A stretch of 46,347 nucleotides of DNA, taken from NCBI GenBank assembly GCA_016098155.1, contig JAAAJB010000263.1, positions 1-46,347 of the forward strand. Direction: 5' to 3'. Below, piece by piece: positions 24,801 through 35,642 of the stretch. Each line of letters starts with the position of its first letter. Position 1 is the first letter of the stretch. The notes below the pieces were generated by a model. It saw nothing but the letters and a program-made list of their open reading frames with translations, did no database searches and was not told the DNA's origin. The translations under genes were made by a program, and so were the position numbers. The DNA is from Actinomortierella ambigua (Eukaryota > Mortierellomycota > Mortierellomycetes > Mortierellales > Mortierellaceae).

Positions 24801-25755
24801 GAGGCTCTCTCATTTGTTGATTACTTTGCTCAGGCCTACAGGAACAGGTCTATGCTCGATAGTCATTACAGCACTAGCAGCAACAGTAAGGACAATGATG
24901 GAGATGTGGACATGGACTTCATCCCAGAGACACTGTTTCCGTCACTCGAGCAGAGCCGACTTTCTCGTCTCCGTGAGCTCGTCCTCGTCCGCAGTGGACT
25001 GACTGCCGGCGACATCCTACGCTGGCTTCGTGTAATTGTCGGCGACCAAAGATCGTCCTCCAGGCACACTACCTCTTGCTCTTCTCTTTCCCCGTCCTCG
25101 GCCGTGCCGCCCACCTGTGCCCTGGAGGTCTTGCAGGTCGAGCTTGTGGGCATGTACCCAATCGACCTGCAGGCGCTCTTTGTTGACCACTGTCCGCAAA
25201 TCACGCACCGGATGACTCGTCTGTGGCTCAACGTCGCGACCGTCGACGAGCGCAATCTCCAGGCCCTCCGTATGGCCCTCCGCGCACTGCCACTCCTCAC
25301 CCATCTAGGCCTTGTCCTAGAAGATGACGGTGGTGGTGTCAGCAGCGATGGTAGTAACAGTGGTAGCCGTGAGGGTAGTCGGAGCAGCAGCTATGACAGC
25401 TACACCACCACACCCACCAAAAGTACAAGTTGTGGTGAAGGAGACCACATCAGTAGTGGCACATCTCCCCAGACCCACCACCATCATCACTTTCTCCTTT
25501 CCTCTGCACTGCCACCAGCCAAAGAGCCAGGCCTGACCACCTCCATCCTGTCCTCGATCGTCGACCTGTCGGCCATCTCACACCTCTACCTCGGCCGGTT
25601 CGACTGCCGCGAGCTGGCCCCGTTCCTACTCGCCGCTGCCACCCACCCACATGCGCGCCTGCACTCGCTTACGCTCGATGGACTCCTCCATCCCCGAGAG
25701 GGCCAGCTCCCCGAGCTGCTCCGCCTACTCACCTCTTGTTCCATGTCGGACGATG

Positions 25756-25792
<37 letters not shown>

Positions 25793-26288
25793 AAACAGCA
25801 GCAATAACGACCCTGCGAGCGACCCTACTGCCACCACCTTATCCCCCTCTCTTCCTACCCTGACCCATCTAGCCCTCGCAAACCTCTTTGAGCCCGACGA
25901 CTGGCTCGCCCACCTGATCACCCAACTCGACTTCTCCCCGCTTTGTACCCTCGTCCTCAACTATGTCGCTCTCGGTCCCGACGCCACCGCGGCCTTGCTC
26001 GCCCGCGCGCCAGAGTTTCTGGGAGTGGTCTCATCGCCATCATCACCATCACCACCATCACCGCCATCGCTGTCTTCATCCCGAAAGCCACTGGAGAAGC
26101 TTATGTTGTATGGGATCGACGAAATGTCCATGGATATCCAAAAATTCCTCGAGACCGTCCGCAAGCGAGCCCTCGCTGGCCTCCCTGCACACCTACAGCA
26201 GCAGCAGCAGAATAATGGCGCATTCACGGTCAAGCATGGCTTCATCTCCTCGCATGATATGGCTGAATGGATGCGGTGGTTGGACTGA
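21892..26288 (+). CDS. Large multidomain protein of a Mucoromycota/Mortierella-expanded family with LRR-like C-terminus
   Basis: Three exons, 21892-22070, 22187-23233 and 23342-26288, join in phase to about 1390 aa. Exon joins restore DGTKYDNPRRVPYVPGRVL and IAPHEGYEILRPTEFFEKYG. Residues 1-85 form a small globular start. A Ser/Pro/Thr linker and a Gln-rich coiled coil (about 195-285) follow. Then comes the core VEYPIPRLFVVLP (about 293) with FRLYFLCECG, a Ser/Pro insert, and helical PTEFFEKYGPYILGLLNILKYG (from about 412). I recall these motifs from a large unnamed family in Mortierella and Glomeromycotina proteomes whose C-termini vary. Here the C-terminal ~850 residues look like irregular LRRs (LALTEFLTALTQCPVIDELHL, LREPELVLVRSG-like units) broken by acidic and serine-rich loops. 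No catalytic motif is visible. The helical region plus repeat sensor resembles a signalling or allorecognition receptor layout, but function is unknown. Confidence 0.78.
25755..25791 (+). repeat. GAC repeat encoding poly-aspartate
   Basis: About a dozen consecutive GAC/GAT codons give an Asp run inside the LRR-like region of the 1390-aa protein, after MSDDV and before ENSSNN. It probably forms an acidic surface loop and is a good length-polymorphism candidate. Confidence 0.85.
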
Positions 26289-26912
26289 AAAAAAAAATAA
26301 CTTTAAAAAAAACCGAGCTTCTTCTTTGAATGAAATAATACTACATTCCCATCAAACAAAACAAAAACATGCAAAACAATGCAAGCAAAAAAGTCAAAAC
26401 AGCAAAGTTGGAAAAAAAAATCAAACCATTCGCTTTTGATTTGCTCTTTTTTCATGGTTTTTTTTGTCCGCAAGGTAAAAGTACGAGCTAAACTTTGAGA
26501 ACAAGCTGCTATAGATGATGAAAAGAGTACCAAAAAATAACAGCGTCGGGAGAGAGAAACGAGATGATGGTGGGGGGGGGGAGGGGGTTAGGAGGCTGTC
26601 AAGTAGAACACAGAATAGAGTACAAAAAAATTCCTTTTTTTTTGGGCGAGGGGGAGCGGGGGAGGATAGGTTAAGGAGTAAAGGTGAAGATGGGATGAAT
26701 TTGTTCAAAAAAAAAAAAAAAGACAAGTGGCTTGCAAGAGAGAAGAAAGAGGTGCGGTAAAAACTGAGGAATACTTTAAAGAAAAAAGAAAGATCGTGGG
26801 AAAGGATGAAATTGCGAGGAAGCAAGAATGAGAGGTGAGGGTTGCAAGAAAAGACAAGAAAAGAAAAGGCCGTGAAATGTGCTCTGCTTTCAACAACCGG
26901 AAAAAAAAAGGA
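26289..26912. other. Convergent intergenic region between the 1390-aa family gene and MED14
   Basis: 624 bp of 3' flanks. It contains many A runs on the plus strand, a G run at about 26572-26586, a T run near 26631-26643 and purine-rich DNA up to the MED14 stop. Frames on both strands are low complexity (Lys/Arg or Phe/Leu-rich) with no gene character. Confidence 0.6.
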
Positions 26913-29900
26913 TTAAGAGGTAGCAGCAGCAGGAGCAGCAGCAGCGGCGGTAGTGGTGGTGGTGGTGGTAATGGCGGCGGTAGTGGAAACAGGAGCAGGG
27001 ACCGTAGGAGCAGAACCAACGGCTGTCGTTGTTGTATTCGTCGTGGCATGTTGAAGCAGTGTCTCAATATGCCTGGCAATCCGGTACACCACGCGTGCAC
27101 TCACAGCCCGTGAACAAACAACACCATGAGGCAGTGGCATCAGCATCTTGGATCCTTCCAGCTCAAGCTGCAGTCGACGCAGGATCTGCTGTTGCTGTTG
27201 CTGTTGCTGCTGTGGTGACGGTGACGACGACAACGACAATGATGGTGAGGCCGACAAGGCAGCGAGTGCCTTGGACACGACATCAGGGTTTTCGCGGAGA
27301 AAGCCTTGCGAGAACATACTCAGTCCCAAGCTGGTCTCAAAATCTTCGTCCCGGTCCAGATCCATGCTCCCAACAACACCCAACAGGTTTGGAATCGGTC
27401 CATAGTTCAAATGTCCCCTTGTCGTTGGCGCAATCGGCCCCTGGCCGGCATGGCTTTCTAGTGCAGGGGCTAGCGCTGGTGCTGGCGGTGGTGGTAGACT
27501 CTTATCAAATGACTCTGCAGGGAACGACGCATCAAAGATGGAGATGTGTGTCCGATTGAAGGCCTTGATATCCAACGCAAACATTGCGCCATAGATGACG
27601 CGGATGTGGTGAGCCGAACGAGGCACTATCGACATGATCTTTGTGTTCATAGTGTCCTCCCGCACCATTTGTTCCAAGACGTCCAAAACTTCCAGTAGGG
27701 GACATGTCTCAATCATCGTCTGTGATATCATAAAGACAGAAAGAAAAAAAAGTGAGGCGTGGATGATTAGTCAAGTGCACATCATATGATCCATTCAGCA
27801 TATGATACACTGATGCATCAGCAACTAGGACTTACATTCACAAGTGCTGGCAGGTCGCCTTCTCGATTGAGAAGATCCTCCAGAAAGTATTTCATCCGTC
27901 GGTGGGGGTTGAATCGAGCAGGTGGTGAAGACACTGGTGATGCTGAGTTCGCGTCAACGGCCAGAGCAGGAAGAGGAGGAGACAATTCTCCTAGCCTTAG
28001 CTGGTATACGCCGTTCTTAAACCGAGGCGCCACTGGAATCATGACTCCTGACATGGATGTCTGCCCCTCCGTGACCGGGGGCCGCCACCGGATAGCCACT
28101 GTATAGCGCGCATGGTAGCTGAGTACCACCTCGTCAAAGCTCCATGACTGTAGCTGCATGATCATTCCATTATTAGTCGCCGCCTGCACCTGGCGGGTGA
28201 TCCGGAGCATCCGAGCCATGGTGCCCCATTCTTTTGTGAATCGCGCCACAAAGTCACCTGACGCGTCGTATGTGAACGTCACCGTGTTGGACTCTGGTGA
28301 AAACTGGATATGGTCGCCAAGGTTGGCGGGGGCTTTGGGTGGGATAGTGTTTGCACAGAGCTTGGCTTCGACAACGAACCGGACATTTCCTCGCTGATTC
28401 TCCCACCAGCCCGACAATGTGGCGCCAACATATTGGAACAGGTCGTCCTCCATACCGGGCGCAATCGAACGTGGGTCTATCCGCAAAAACGGCACCAGTC
28501 CCATCGCTGAGAAGAGGCTTTTACCAGGACCAGGTTGTTTTGTGGGAGGTGTCAGATACCGATAGTTGATGCCCAAGAGATCCAGCTGTGCCCTCACATA
28601 CTGGTGCTGAATCTGAATACGACATAACGCAGCCACCTTTGCAAGCAAGTCCTGGTCAATAGATTCCCTATTAATGCAATTGTACAGGAGGGGGGAGAAA
28701 GAGTTGTGAGATATGTTGGAATAAGAGTACGAGTCGCGCAAGGTCACCTCCAGCCAACCGTCAAAGAAAGAAAGAAAGAAAGAAAGAAGGAAGGAAAGAA
28801 GGAAGGAAAGAGGAAAAAGACAAGACTTACTCTTCGCTCTTGTCTGCGGCCGGCCGAGGGGCAGACTCGTCACACTCCATAAAAGATAGCCTGCGCTTGG
28901 ATCGGCTGCGACTCAGTGTGATGCCGCCATATTCTGAATCCGGTCGAGACTTTTTGAGGTTCTGCCAGTAGATCGGTTGTACCGAAGCCAATGTCATCCA
29001 AGCACCGGCACTTTCTCGCTCCAATGGCCGTGTTTCGATCATCCACACATGGAACTGCTGAGCAATCACGCCAATCGCCAAGTAAAAGCGCGTATGCTCT
29101 GGGTACTGCAAGAAAAGCATGTGTTGGATGTTGTCGCCAAAGCGCGCCATTTCCTCTTTGCTGATAGCCAGCTTTCGATAGGACTGCAGACCCAGCCGGA
29201 CTCCCTTTGCCTCGAGCTCCACGATGGCCATCGAAAACCGCAAGGAGATGAGCGCATTCACAATGTTGCCGACATTCTCATTAAGCTTGGCCTGGAAAGT
29301 TGCGATAATTGGATCGTGACCTTCATCACTCTTGCCCACCTCGCGTGCAACCACTCGACCAGTCCTGACATCGACTCGTATCCTAACCCAACGTTCGCCT
29401 CGGAAACGAACCAGTAGCGCCTGCGACCGCGAGAGTGAGGATGAAGATCGGGGGTCTTGCGAGGATGCTTCGGAAGTCGAGTCGTGGTGCGTCGCCATAT
29501 CCTCCAGTTTGATATCGTCTTCTGTGAAATGGCTGCCAGTGCTACTGCCAGTGCTACTGCTCTTGTCTTTAGTGCTCTTGGTGGTCTCAATGTACGTCCA
29601 GAGTCGGTTGTAAAAGTTTTGCATGACCTGTCGTGCGTGCATACCTGCCACGCGCAATAGCAGTCGTTCAACGTTGAGGTTGGAGGGGTCCAAGTCCAGC
29701 AGATCACCAAGCTCCGACTTTGTCACCACGCCCTTGACGACTTGGCTCCAAACCACCTCGATTCTTGCCTTTGGGTAGCCTAGGACCTTGGGATCGACCA
29801 GAGCTCCAGCCTTCTCTGGAGGGATTGTCGTCTGCTTGCCAACCGCAAACTCTTCAATTTTGATCTCCAGGTAATTTTCTTGCTGCGCCAGTGCCGCTTC

Positions 29901-31954
29901 TCTTGCCAATGCAGCCGCTGCTGCAGCGGCGGTTGCGACAGCCGAGGTTCTTCGTTTTGGTGCCGGTAAAATGGGTGCCGGAATTGGCGGTTGTGTTGAT
30001 CCCGAGCCCCAATAAACTAGCCGGACCATCGTCCGCGCCTGATTCACTTCCAGTCGCAGCCGATCAGACCATCCTGAGCGAAGCAGCTGAGCAGCCTATT
30101 GATGATCAAGTTGTGACGCATTGATATCTATCAGTGATAACTCGTGAAAGACAGGGGCGGATGTCCAAATACTATTATCCATCTGTGCAGTGGAATGGTA
30201 TTTACCTGAATATATATCAGCTCGATCTGCAGCTGAAGACAGAGCATGTGTAGGTAGTCGTACATCCTGCACAGGCTATTATTGGGGCCTGCTGGTGCTG
30301 TTGTTGCCTGTTGCTGTTGCTGTTGTGGTTGTTGTGTTGCGGGTGGGATGACTGGTGGGCGAGGCATGAGTTCCTGCTGAGCAATGTGGGTGATCGCCCG
30401 TAGTTGTCCATCATTCAGAGACGTGCTAAGACCTATGGTATGTTAGGAAATAAACCATAAAAATCAACAACGTTGGATACGGGCACATGCAATCAGAACC
30501 GTGTCTCTCGTCCGCCTTCCAGTTTTTCTCCTTGTTACCTCTGAAGGATCCTCCAACAGGCTTGACAAGAATCTTGAGCGAAACGATATGCCATGGTACT
30601 TGTTGTGGCGATCCGGGACCCTGGACTGTCAGCGACACTTCAAACTCATTTTCGACTCGGAACTTTGCCTTTCCATTCGCGACTGTGTACATCATTCCTG
30701 GCGGCACAAGCTCCTCGCAGAGCAATCGCATGCGCATGACATCGTCCAGTTTCTCCAGTGTAGTTGCCGTTTCCTGCGATGACGGTGTCTCGGGTGGAAC
30801 AAGCTGCGATTTTATGATGGAAGGCAGGCGCTGGTACGTTCCTGTAGTCAATACGTCGACGGCTGTGGGTATATCATAATTTCGCACCCTAAGAGTTTTT
30901 TTTTGGTGGCGAGGGAAGAAGTGGAGGAGGGTAGGTGAAGGGTTTGCCCAGTCAAGGTATATCAGTTAGCAAACAGGTTTGACCTAGATCCCATTGAACC
31001 TCTGCATGGACTTTTTTTTTTTTGGTAGATAAGATGGGATTGAGCTTGTCCTTTACCTGGCCTGCCCAAAGGTTTTGTAGGTCTCAAAGATGCCTCCGAC
31101 TGCCTTTGTAAAGTGCTCATTCTCCTGTTGTAAGAATCCAATGATGTTCTATTATGGGAGAAGGGAGGAGGGACATGATAAAAAAATCCACAAAAGGGAG
31201 TGATGGTCAATCAATATCAGTCGAGGTTTGTGTGCATGATTTGTGCGTTGTCGATCAGAAAAAGTACATGTGTTTTGTACCTGGCACTGCTGAATATCTG
31301 GAGCATTCTTAGCCCACTGGACCAACACAAGCAGCTTTATAAACTGTTCTCGCTTGGCAAGTGCATACTCGAGCATGTGTACCTTGCGCTGTGGGTCTGT
31401 CATCGAAGGCAGACTAAGTCGACAAGAGGATACACATTGTGAGCAACTGATCGTTCGCGCTTGTAGATCAGCAATGAAGGTGATGCAATTGATGCTTACA
31501 TTTCCGACATGTTGGAGAGATCAGCAAATGCCTCGTTGGCCATGCGATGAAGAATCAGGCCGAGTGGTACCATGCCCTGGAGCGAGGTGGGCAGTTGAGG
31601 AGGTTGAAGAACAGGCGGAGGAGGAGGGTGGAGAGGAAGCCCACCTCCCACCGAGGGATTGCTGGTATTACTATTGTTGATGCTATTGTTATGGTTGTTG
31701 TTGAGGTGGTGGTGGTGGAGCTGTTGCTGCTGTGGCTCCAGGACAGGAGGCGACGGGGCAACAGTGGCACCTTTGAAGACTCCGTTGGGTTCCATTTTTT
31801 GAGGAGGAGGAGGAGGAGGAGGGGCGACAACAGCAGCGTGGTCCTTCAGGAGCTGGGGAGGTGTCGTCTTGGGGTGTTGATGCTGGTGGTGCATGGGGAT
31901 CCCATTAGCAACGGACGACTGGGAGTGCAGACTAGACGGCGGAAGACTCGTCAT
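26913..31954 (-). CDS. MED14: Mediator complex subunit 14 (MED14/Rgr1)
   Basis: Backbone subunit linking Mediator head, middle and tail for RNA polymerase II activation, acting in the nucleus. Minus-strand exons are 31954-31500, 31413-31281, 31148-31057, 30888-30539, 30432-30206, 30095-28831, 28667-27836 and 27719-26913. All splice sites are GT-AG and phases close; the product is about 1386 aa. After a His/Asn/Pro-rich, disordered N-terminus comes the family hallmark VPLGLILHRMANEAFADLS (about residue 130). Next are YALAKREQFIKLLVLVQWAK and IIGFLQQENEHFTKAVGGIF, then the RNYDIPTAVDVLTTGTYQRLP block and the later MYDYLHMLCLQLQIEL segment. These match the MED14 N-terminal domain in order. The C-terminus ends in Thr/Ala homopolymers and is not conserved. 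ATG 31954 is the first in-frame ATG after an upstream non-ATG extension. It is divergent from the CK2 alpha gene. Confidence 0.95.
28763..28815 (-). repeat. GAAA/GAAG tetranucleotide repeat in a MED14 intron
   Basis: Tandem AAAG and AAGG units lie near the donor side of the MED14 intron spanning 28668-28830. On the coding strand they read as TTTC/TTCC pyrimidine repeats. Confidence 0.85.
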
Positions 31955-32189
31955 CCATTCAACCCTTTTCTCAATCGACAATCAGGAGCGAGATGTGTAC
32001 GACTGCACGACCCTTTTTGACCCTTCTTTCTGTTCTTTCTGTTCTCTTTAGACACAATTCGAGGCCGACACTCGATGGAGGGGGGTGAAAGTGTTTGAAG
32101 CAAGAAGGGGATGGATGGTGGGGGAGGGGAGCAGGGTGTGACAATAATGTGGAAGGGGTGGTAATGGAAGAGAGTGACGCGAGCAGTGA

Positions 32190-32282
32190 AGAAGAAGAAG
32201 GGGGGAGAGAGGGAGAGAGAGACAGACAGACAGAGAGACAGACAGACTGACAGACAACAACAACAACAGCAAACAACAGCAG
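32190..32282 (+). repeat. GA / GACA / CAA compound microsatellite
   Basis: GAA units, then GA dinucleotides, GACA tetranucleotides (about 32221-32255) and CAA triplets follow each other without a break. They lie about 240-330 bp upstream of the MED14 start. Confidence 0.85.
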
Positions 32283-32512
32283 ATGCACCCCCCGAGCAAT
32301 GCAATGAAAGGGTCAAGAGAAGAGAAAAAGGTGAGGACAAAGAAGACGCGTTTCGGTTCTGCTGGGGGCGGAGAAGGCGAAGGGCGGAAAAAAAGAAGCA
32401 GGAGAACAATAAGAGAGAAGAGAAAGAACCCAGCAGATAAAAGAACAGAGAGAGAGAAATGATGGTCACAAAAATATTTTGGATGGGATTTAGGGCCTCT
32501 TTTGTTTGATGC

Positions 32513-32610
32513 AGAGAGAGAGAGAGAGAGAGAAGAGAGTAATAAGAGTAAGAGAGAAGAGAGAGACATGAAGAGAGAGAGAGAGGGAGAGTGCGAGAGC
32601 GAGAGCGAGA
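32513..32610 (+). repeat. GA dinucleotide repeat and purine tract
   Basis: A near-perfect GA run (32513-32532) continues as a nearly all-purine strand with a few T and C interruptions, including GAGAGC units at the end. It sits between the MED14 and CK2 promoters. Confidence 0.8.
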
Positions 32611-33088
32611 GCCAATCGCTCTACACCAACTGCGTACTGTACTTATTACTACCCACTAACCAACTCACCACTTTGAGCCTAGCAGCAGTGTACATCCTGT
32701 ACCGCTGCAGTGTCCAAAGGCACCCTTTTTTCATTTGGTGTAAATTGTTTCTTGTTGTTGCTCTCCCTGCGACACCTTGCCTTGCCTTGCCCTTGCCCTT
32801 GCTACCCTACTCTCTACCCTACCCTCTCCTTCCTCCTACCCTGTCCTTCACCTCTTCCCCTCACCCCTCCCCCCAACTCACGCACCGCACTCTCCCTCTC
32901 CATCTTCCCTGCAACTCAAAATTTCGGTTGCTGACTCGCAACACAGCAGGTCCATACGAAAAAAATCAAAAATTTTTTTCCACTGGCCCCCCTCCTCCTC
33001 CTCCCTTTGTATACATATATTTATCGCATTTCTCTTTCTTCCCTTTCTCGTCTTCAACATTTCACATCCCCCCCAGCACTTCCCTACC

Positions 33089-34485
33089 ATGCCCACCGGA
33101 AGTATCGCGCGTGTCTATGCACACGTGAACGAGCAGATGCCCAAGGAGTACTGGGACTATGACAATCTTCAGGTCCAATGGGGGTAGGTGATCATCAGCT
33201 CACTCATGTCTACAAGTCTCACCTCATTCCCCACATACAAGAAAAAGCAGGGCCCTTCTTTTTTTTTTTTTGTTTGCCTTCTTCTCTTCGTCTCTCAGCC
33301 TCTCAGCCTCTCAGCCTCGTCGCTCTGTGCCAGGAACCAAAGCAAAAAAAAAAAAAAGAAAGGAAAGGGAATGGACAAGGAACTTGACCATGCATATCGA
33401 CTGCTTCCTCATTCTCCGAGAATCATCAAGTTTGGGCTGATGGATTCAGAAGGACACTCTTCTTCATCAGAAAGCAAGCCCGACACACAAAGAAAACTGA
33501 AAATTGGTCTTTGTCAGCTGTTGTCTTGAGCACAGGGAGGAAGGGAGCGGTAGGAGCAGGAACAGGAATGCCTCTCACCAAGCATTTCAACTCCAGGATG
33601 CAGCATCGTTCGTTGTGCAAATCAAAAAAAGACATCGACCTTGGCCGTACATCACACCACTCAGGAGACGTATGCATCGCCCCAGACTGACACTCTCACC
33701 ATACAGACAGCAACACACACACACACACTCAACACAAACATACGCACCCCCCTATCACCCTCCCCCCAACCACAACCTCATTGGGGATATTGTTCAACCG
33801 CCGTCTTGTTTGTAGCCATCATTCACTCACAGTGTTGGCTCTTTTTTTGTCCGCATGATTGATCAACAGTGTTCAGGATAACTACGAGATTGTGCGCAAG
33901 GTTGGTCGTGGCAAGTACTCGGAAGTCTTTGAGGGTATCAACATCGTCAACAACGAAAAGTGCTGTATCAAGGTCCTCAAGCCTGTCAAGAAAAAGAAGA
34001 TCAAGCGTGAGATCAAGATTCTCCAGAACCTCGCTGGTGGCCCTAATGTCATTACACTCTTTGACGTCGTGCGCGATCCCCAGGTAAAACAATTGTTCAT
34101 GGCTCAGGCTTTTTGTTTTTTTTTGAGCGGCTCATTTCAAACAATCTCATCCAAACCACACACTTGCATCGAGTATTCTCGGTGTGCCTCGCAAAGAAAA
34201 AAAAGGGCGTTCTCTTGATACTTACTGTCTGTCACTCCTGCTCTCCCCACTCTCACACTAGTCGAAGACGCCCTCGTTGATCTTTGAGTGCGTGAACAAT
34301 ACCGATTTTAAGATCCTGTACCCAAAGTTCACCGACTTTGATGTTCGCTTCTACATTTTCGAGCTGCTCAAGGTAACAACTCGATCAGGACTCGAGATGA
34401 CCAGCATCATGCAATGTTGTCATCTCAGATACACTTCAAAAGGAGCCTCATGCAAATGCGATGGCATGCAAACAAGCACAAAGGC

Positions 34486-34516
<31 letters not shown>

Positions 34517-35642
34517 AGGGGTGGCCCCATTGCGCATTTATGAGCTCCTTGGTTTACTCACCACCCGTGTACACATTTAATATCCTTCATTTTGTAACAT
34601 AGGCGCTGGACTTTTGCCACTCCAAGGGCATCATGCATCGCGATGTCAAGCCACATAACGTCATGATTGAGCACGAGAAGCGCAAGGTACAATGATCTAA
34701 GGAGCTCAGCCGCCGCGCTTGCGGGCATTACCATGGAGAAACTCTGGGCTCGATCATTGCTGTTTACTGATCCACGACAATTTCGTCCGTCACTTTGTTG
34801 ACTATAGTTGCGATTGATTGACTGGGGATTGGCCGAGTTTTACCACCCGGGCACAGAGTACAACGTCCGTGTGGCATCTCGTTATTTCAAGGGTCCTGAG
34901 CTGTTGGTTGACTTTCAGGAATACGACTACTCGCTGGATATGTGGAGCTTGGGCGCCATGTTTGCTAGCATGGTAAGAATGGGGATTCCATATCCAAAGA
35001 CAGGATGCCTGTTAAATCGCGCTTCTTTTTTTTTTATTTATGCTCAAGATCTTCATGAGACAAAATGGACTATCTAACAGGTAACTCTTGGCCCTGAATC
35101 CCCCCCCTCGCATTTCTCCTCGACGTTTAGATCTTCCGCAAGGAGCCCTTCTTCCATGGACATGACAACTATGATCAACTGGTCAAGATTGCACGCGTCC
35201 TGGGAACCAACGAGTTGTTTGCTTACTTGGAGAAGTACGATCTGGAGCTGGATGTGCAGTACGACGAGATTCTTGGCAGATATCCCCGCAAGCCATGGAG
35301 CAAGTTTGTGACGCCTGAGAATCAGCGATTCGTGTCGAATGCCGCCATCGACTTTTTAGATAAACTGCTGCGATACGACCATCAGGTACGATGAAGTTTT
35401 GTTCTTTCTTCGGGATCTTCATCCTGCATCGGGCGGGCGGTTGTGCCCTGAAACAGACCTCTTTCTTAATTTGGAAGGACGCGATCATCCTGACTAACCC
35501 GTCTCGTTACTTTGCTTGCACCCCTTGTCCCACCATCCAATCCTCACCACAACAGGAGCGTCTGACTGCCAAGGAAGCCATGGAGCACCCATACTTTGAT
35601 CCTGTCCGTGCGGCAGCCAAGCAGCAACAGCAGCAACAATAG
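33089..35642 (+). CDS. CKA1: Casein kinase II catalytic subunit alpha
   Basis: Constitutively active acidophilic Ser/Thr kinase that works with regulatory beta subunits on many nuclear and cytosolic targets. Seven exons, 33089-33183, 33870-34083, 34262-34372, 34603-34686, 34808-34972, 35131-35385 and 35556-35642, close in phase to 336 aa, the usual core size. It starts [20 protein letters not shown] and has glycine loop [12 protein letters not shown] and VAIK-equivalent CCIKVLKPV. The basic cluster [12 protein letters not shown] is CK2-specific. The catalytic loop is [11 protein letters not shown], the magnesium motif is DWG (the CK2 form of DFG), and the segment [20 protein letters not shown] follows. 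The C-terminus ends in six glutamines. The first intron is long (686 bp) and carries simple repeats; the others are 121-230 bp. The symbol follows the yeast name; whether a second catalytic paralogue exists is unknown. Confidence 0.97.
33293..33316 (+). repeat. Three tandem copies of an 8-bp unit in CK2 intron 1
   Basis: The octamer TCTCAGCC occurs three times head to tail. Each copy contains a pyrimidine-CAG that looks like a splice acceptor, though the used acceptor is at 33868-33869. Confidence 0.85.

Larger units (their letters stand above)
31955..33088. promoter_or_regulatory. Divergent MED14/CK2 alpha promoter region
   Basis: 1134 bp between divergent start codons. The MED14-proximal half is purine-rich on the plus strand: GA, GACA and CAA repeats at 32190-32282 and a GA run with GA-rich DNA at 32513-32610. 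A CCAAT pentamer lies at 32612-32616. The CK2-proximal half (32750-33080) switches to pyrimidine-rich sequence with many CCTT/CCCT units, likely the CK2 5' UTR. Frames across it are compositional artefacts. Promoter roles are inferred from position. Confidence 0.6.

Noticed and set aside
25740..25800. GAC tandem repeat as a possible CRISPR-like or minisatellite array
   Set aside because: It is a simple trinucleotide run in frame, encoding poly-Asp, with no spacers.
32174..32569. Frames in the MED14/CK2 intergenic repeats
   Set aside because: They are translated GA/GACA microsatellites (Arg/Glu/Asp or Leu/Ser/Cys repeats), not genes.
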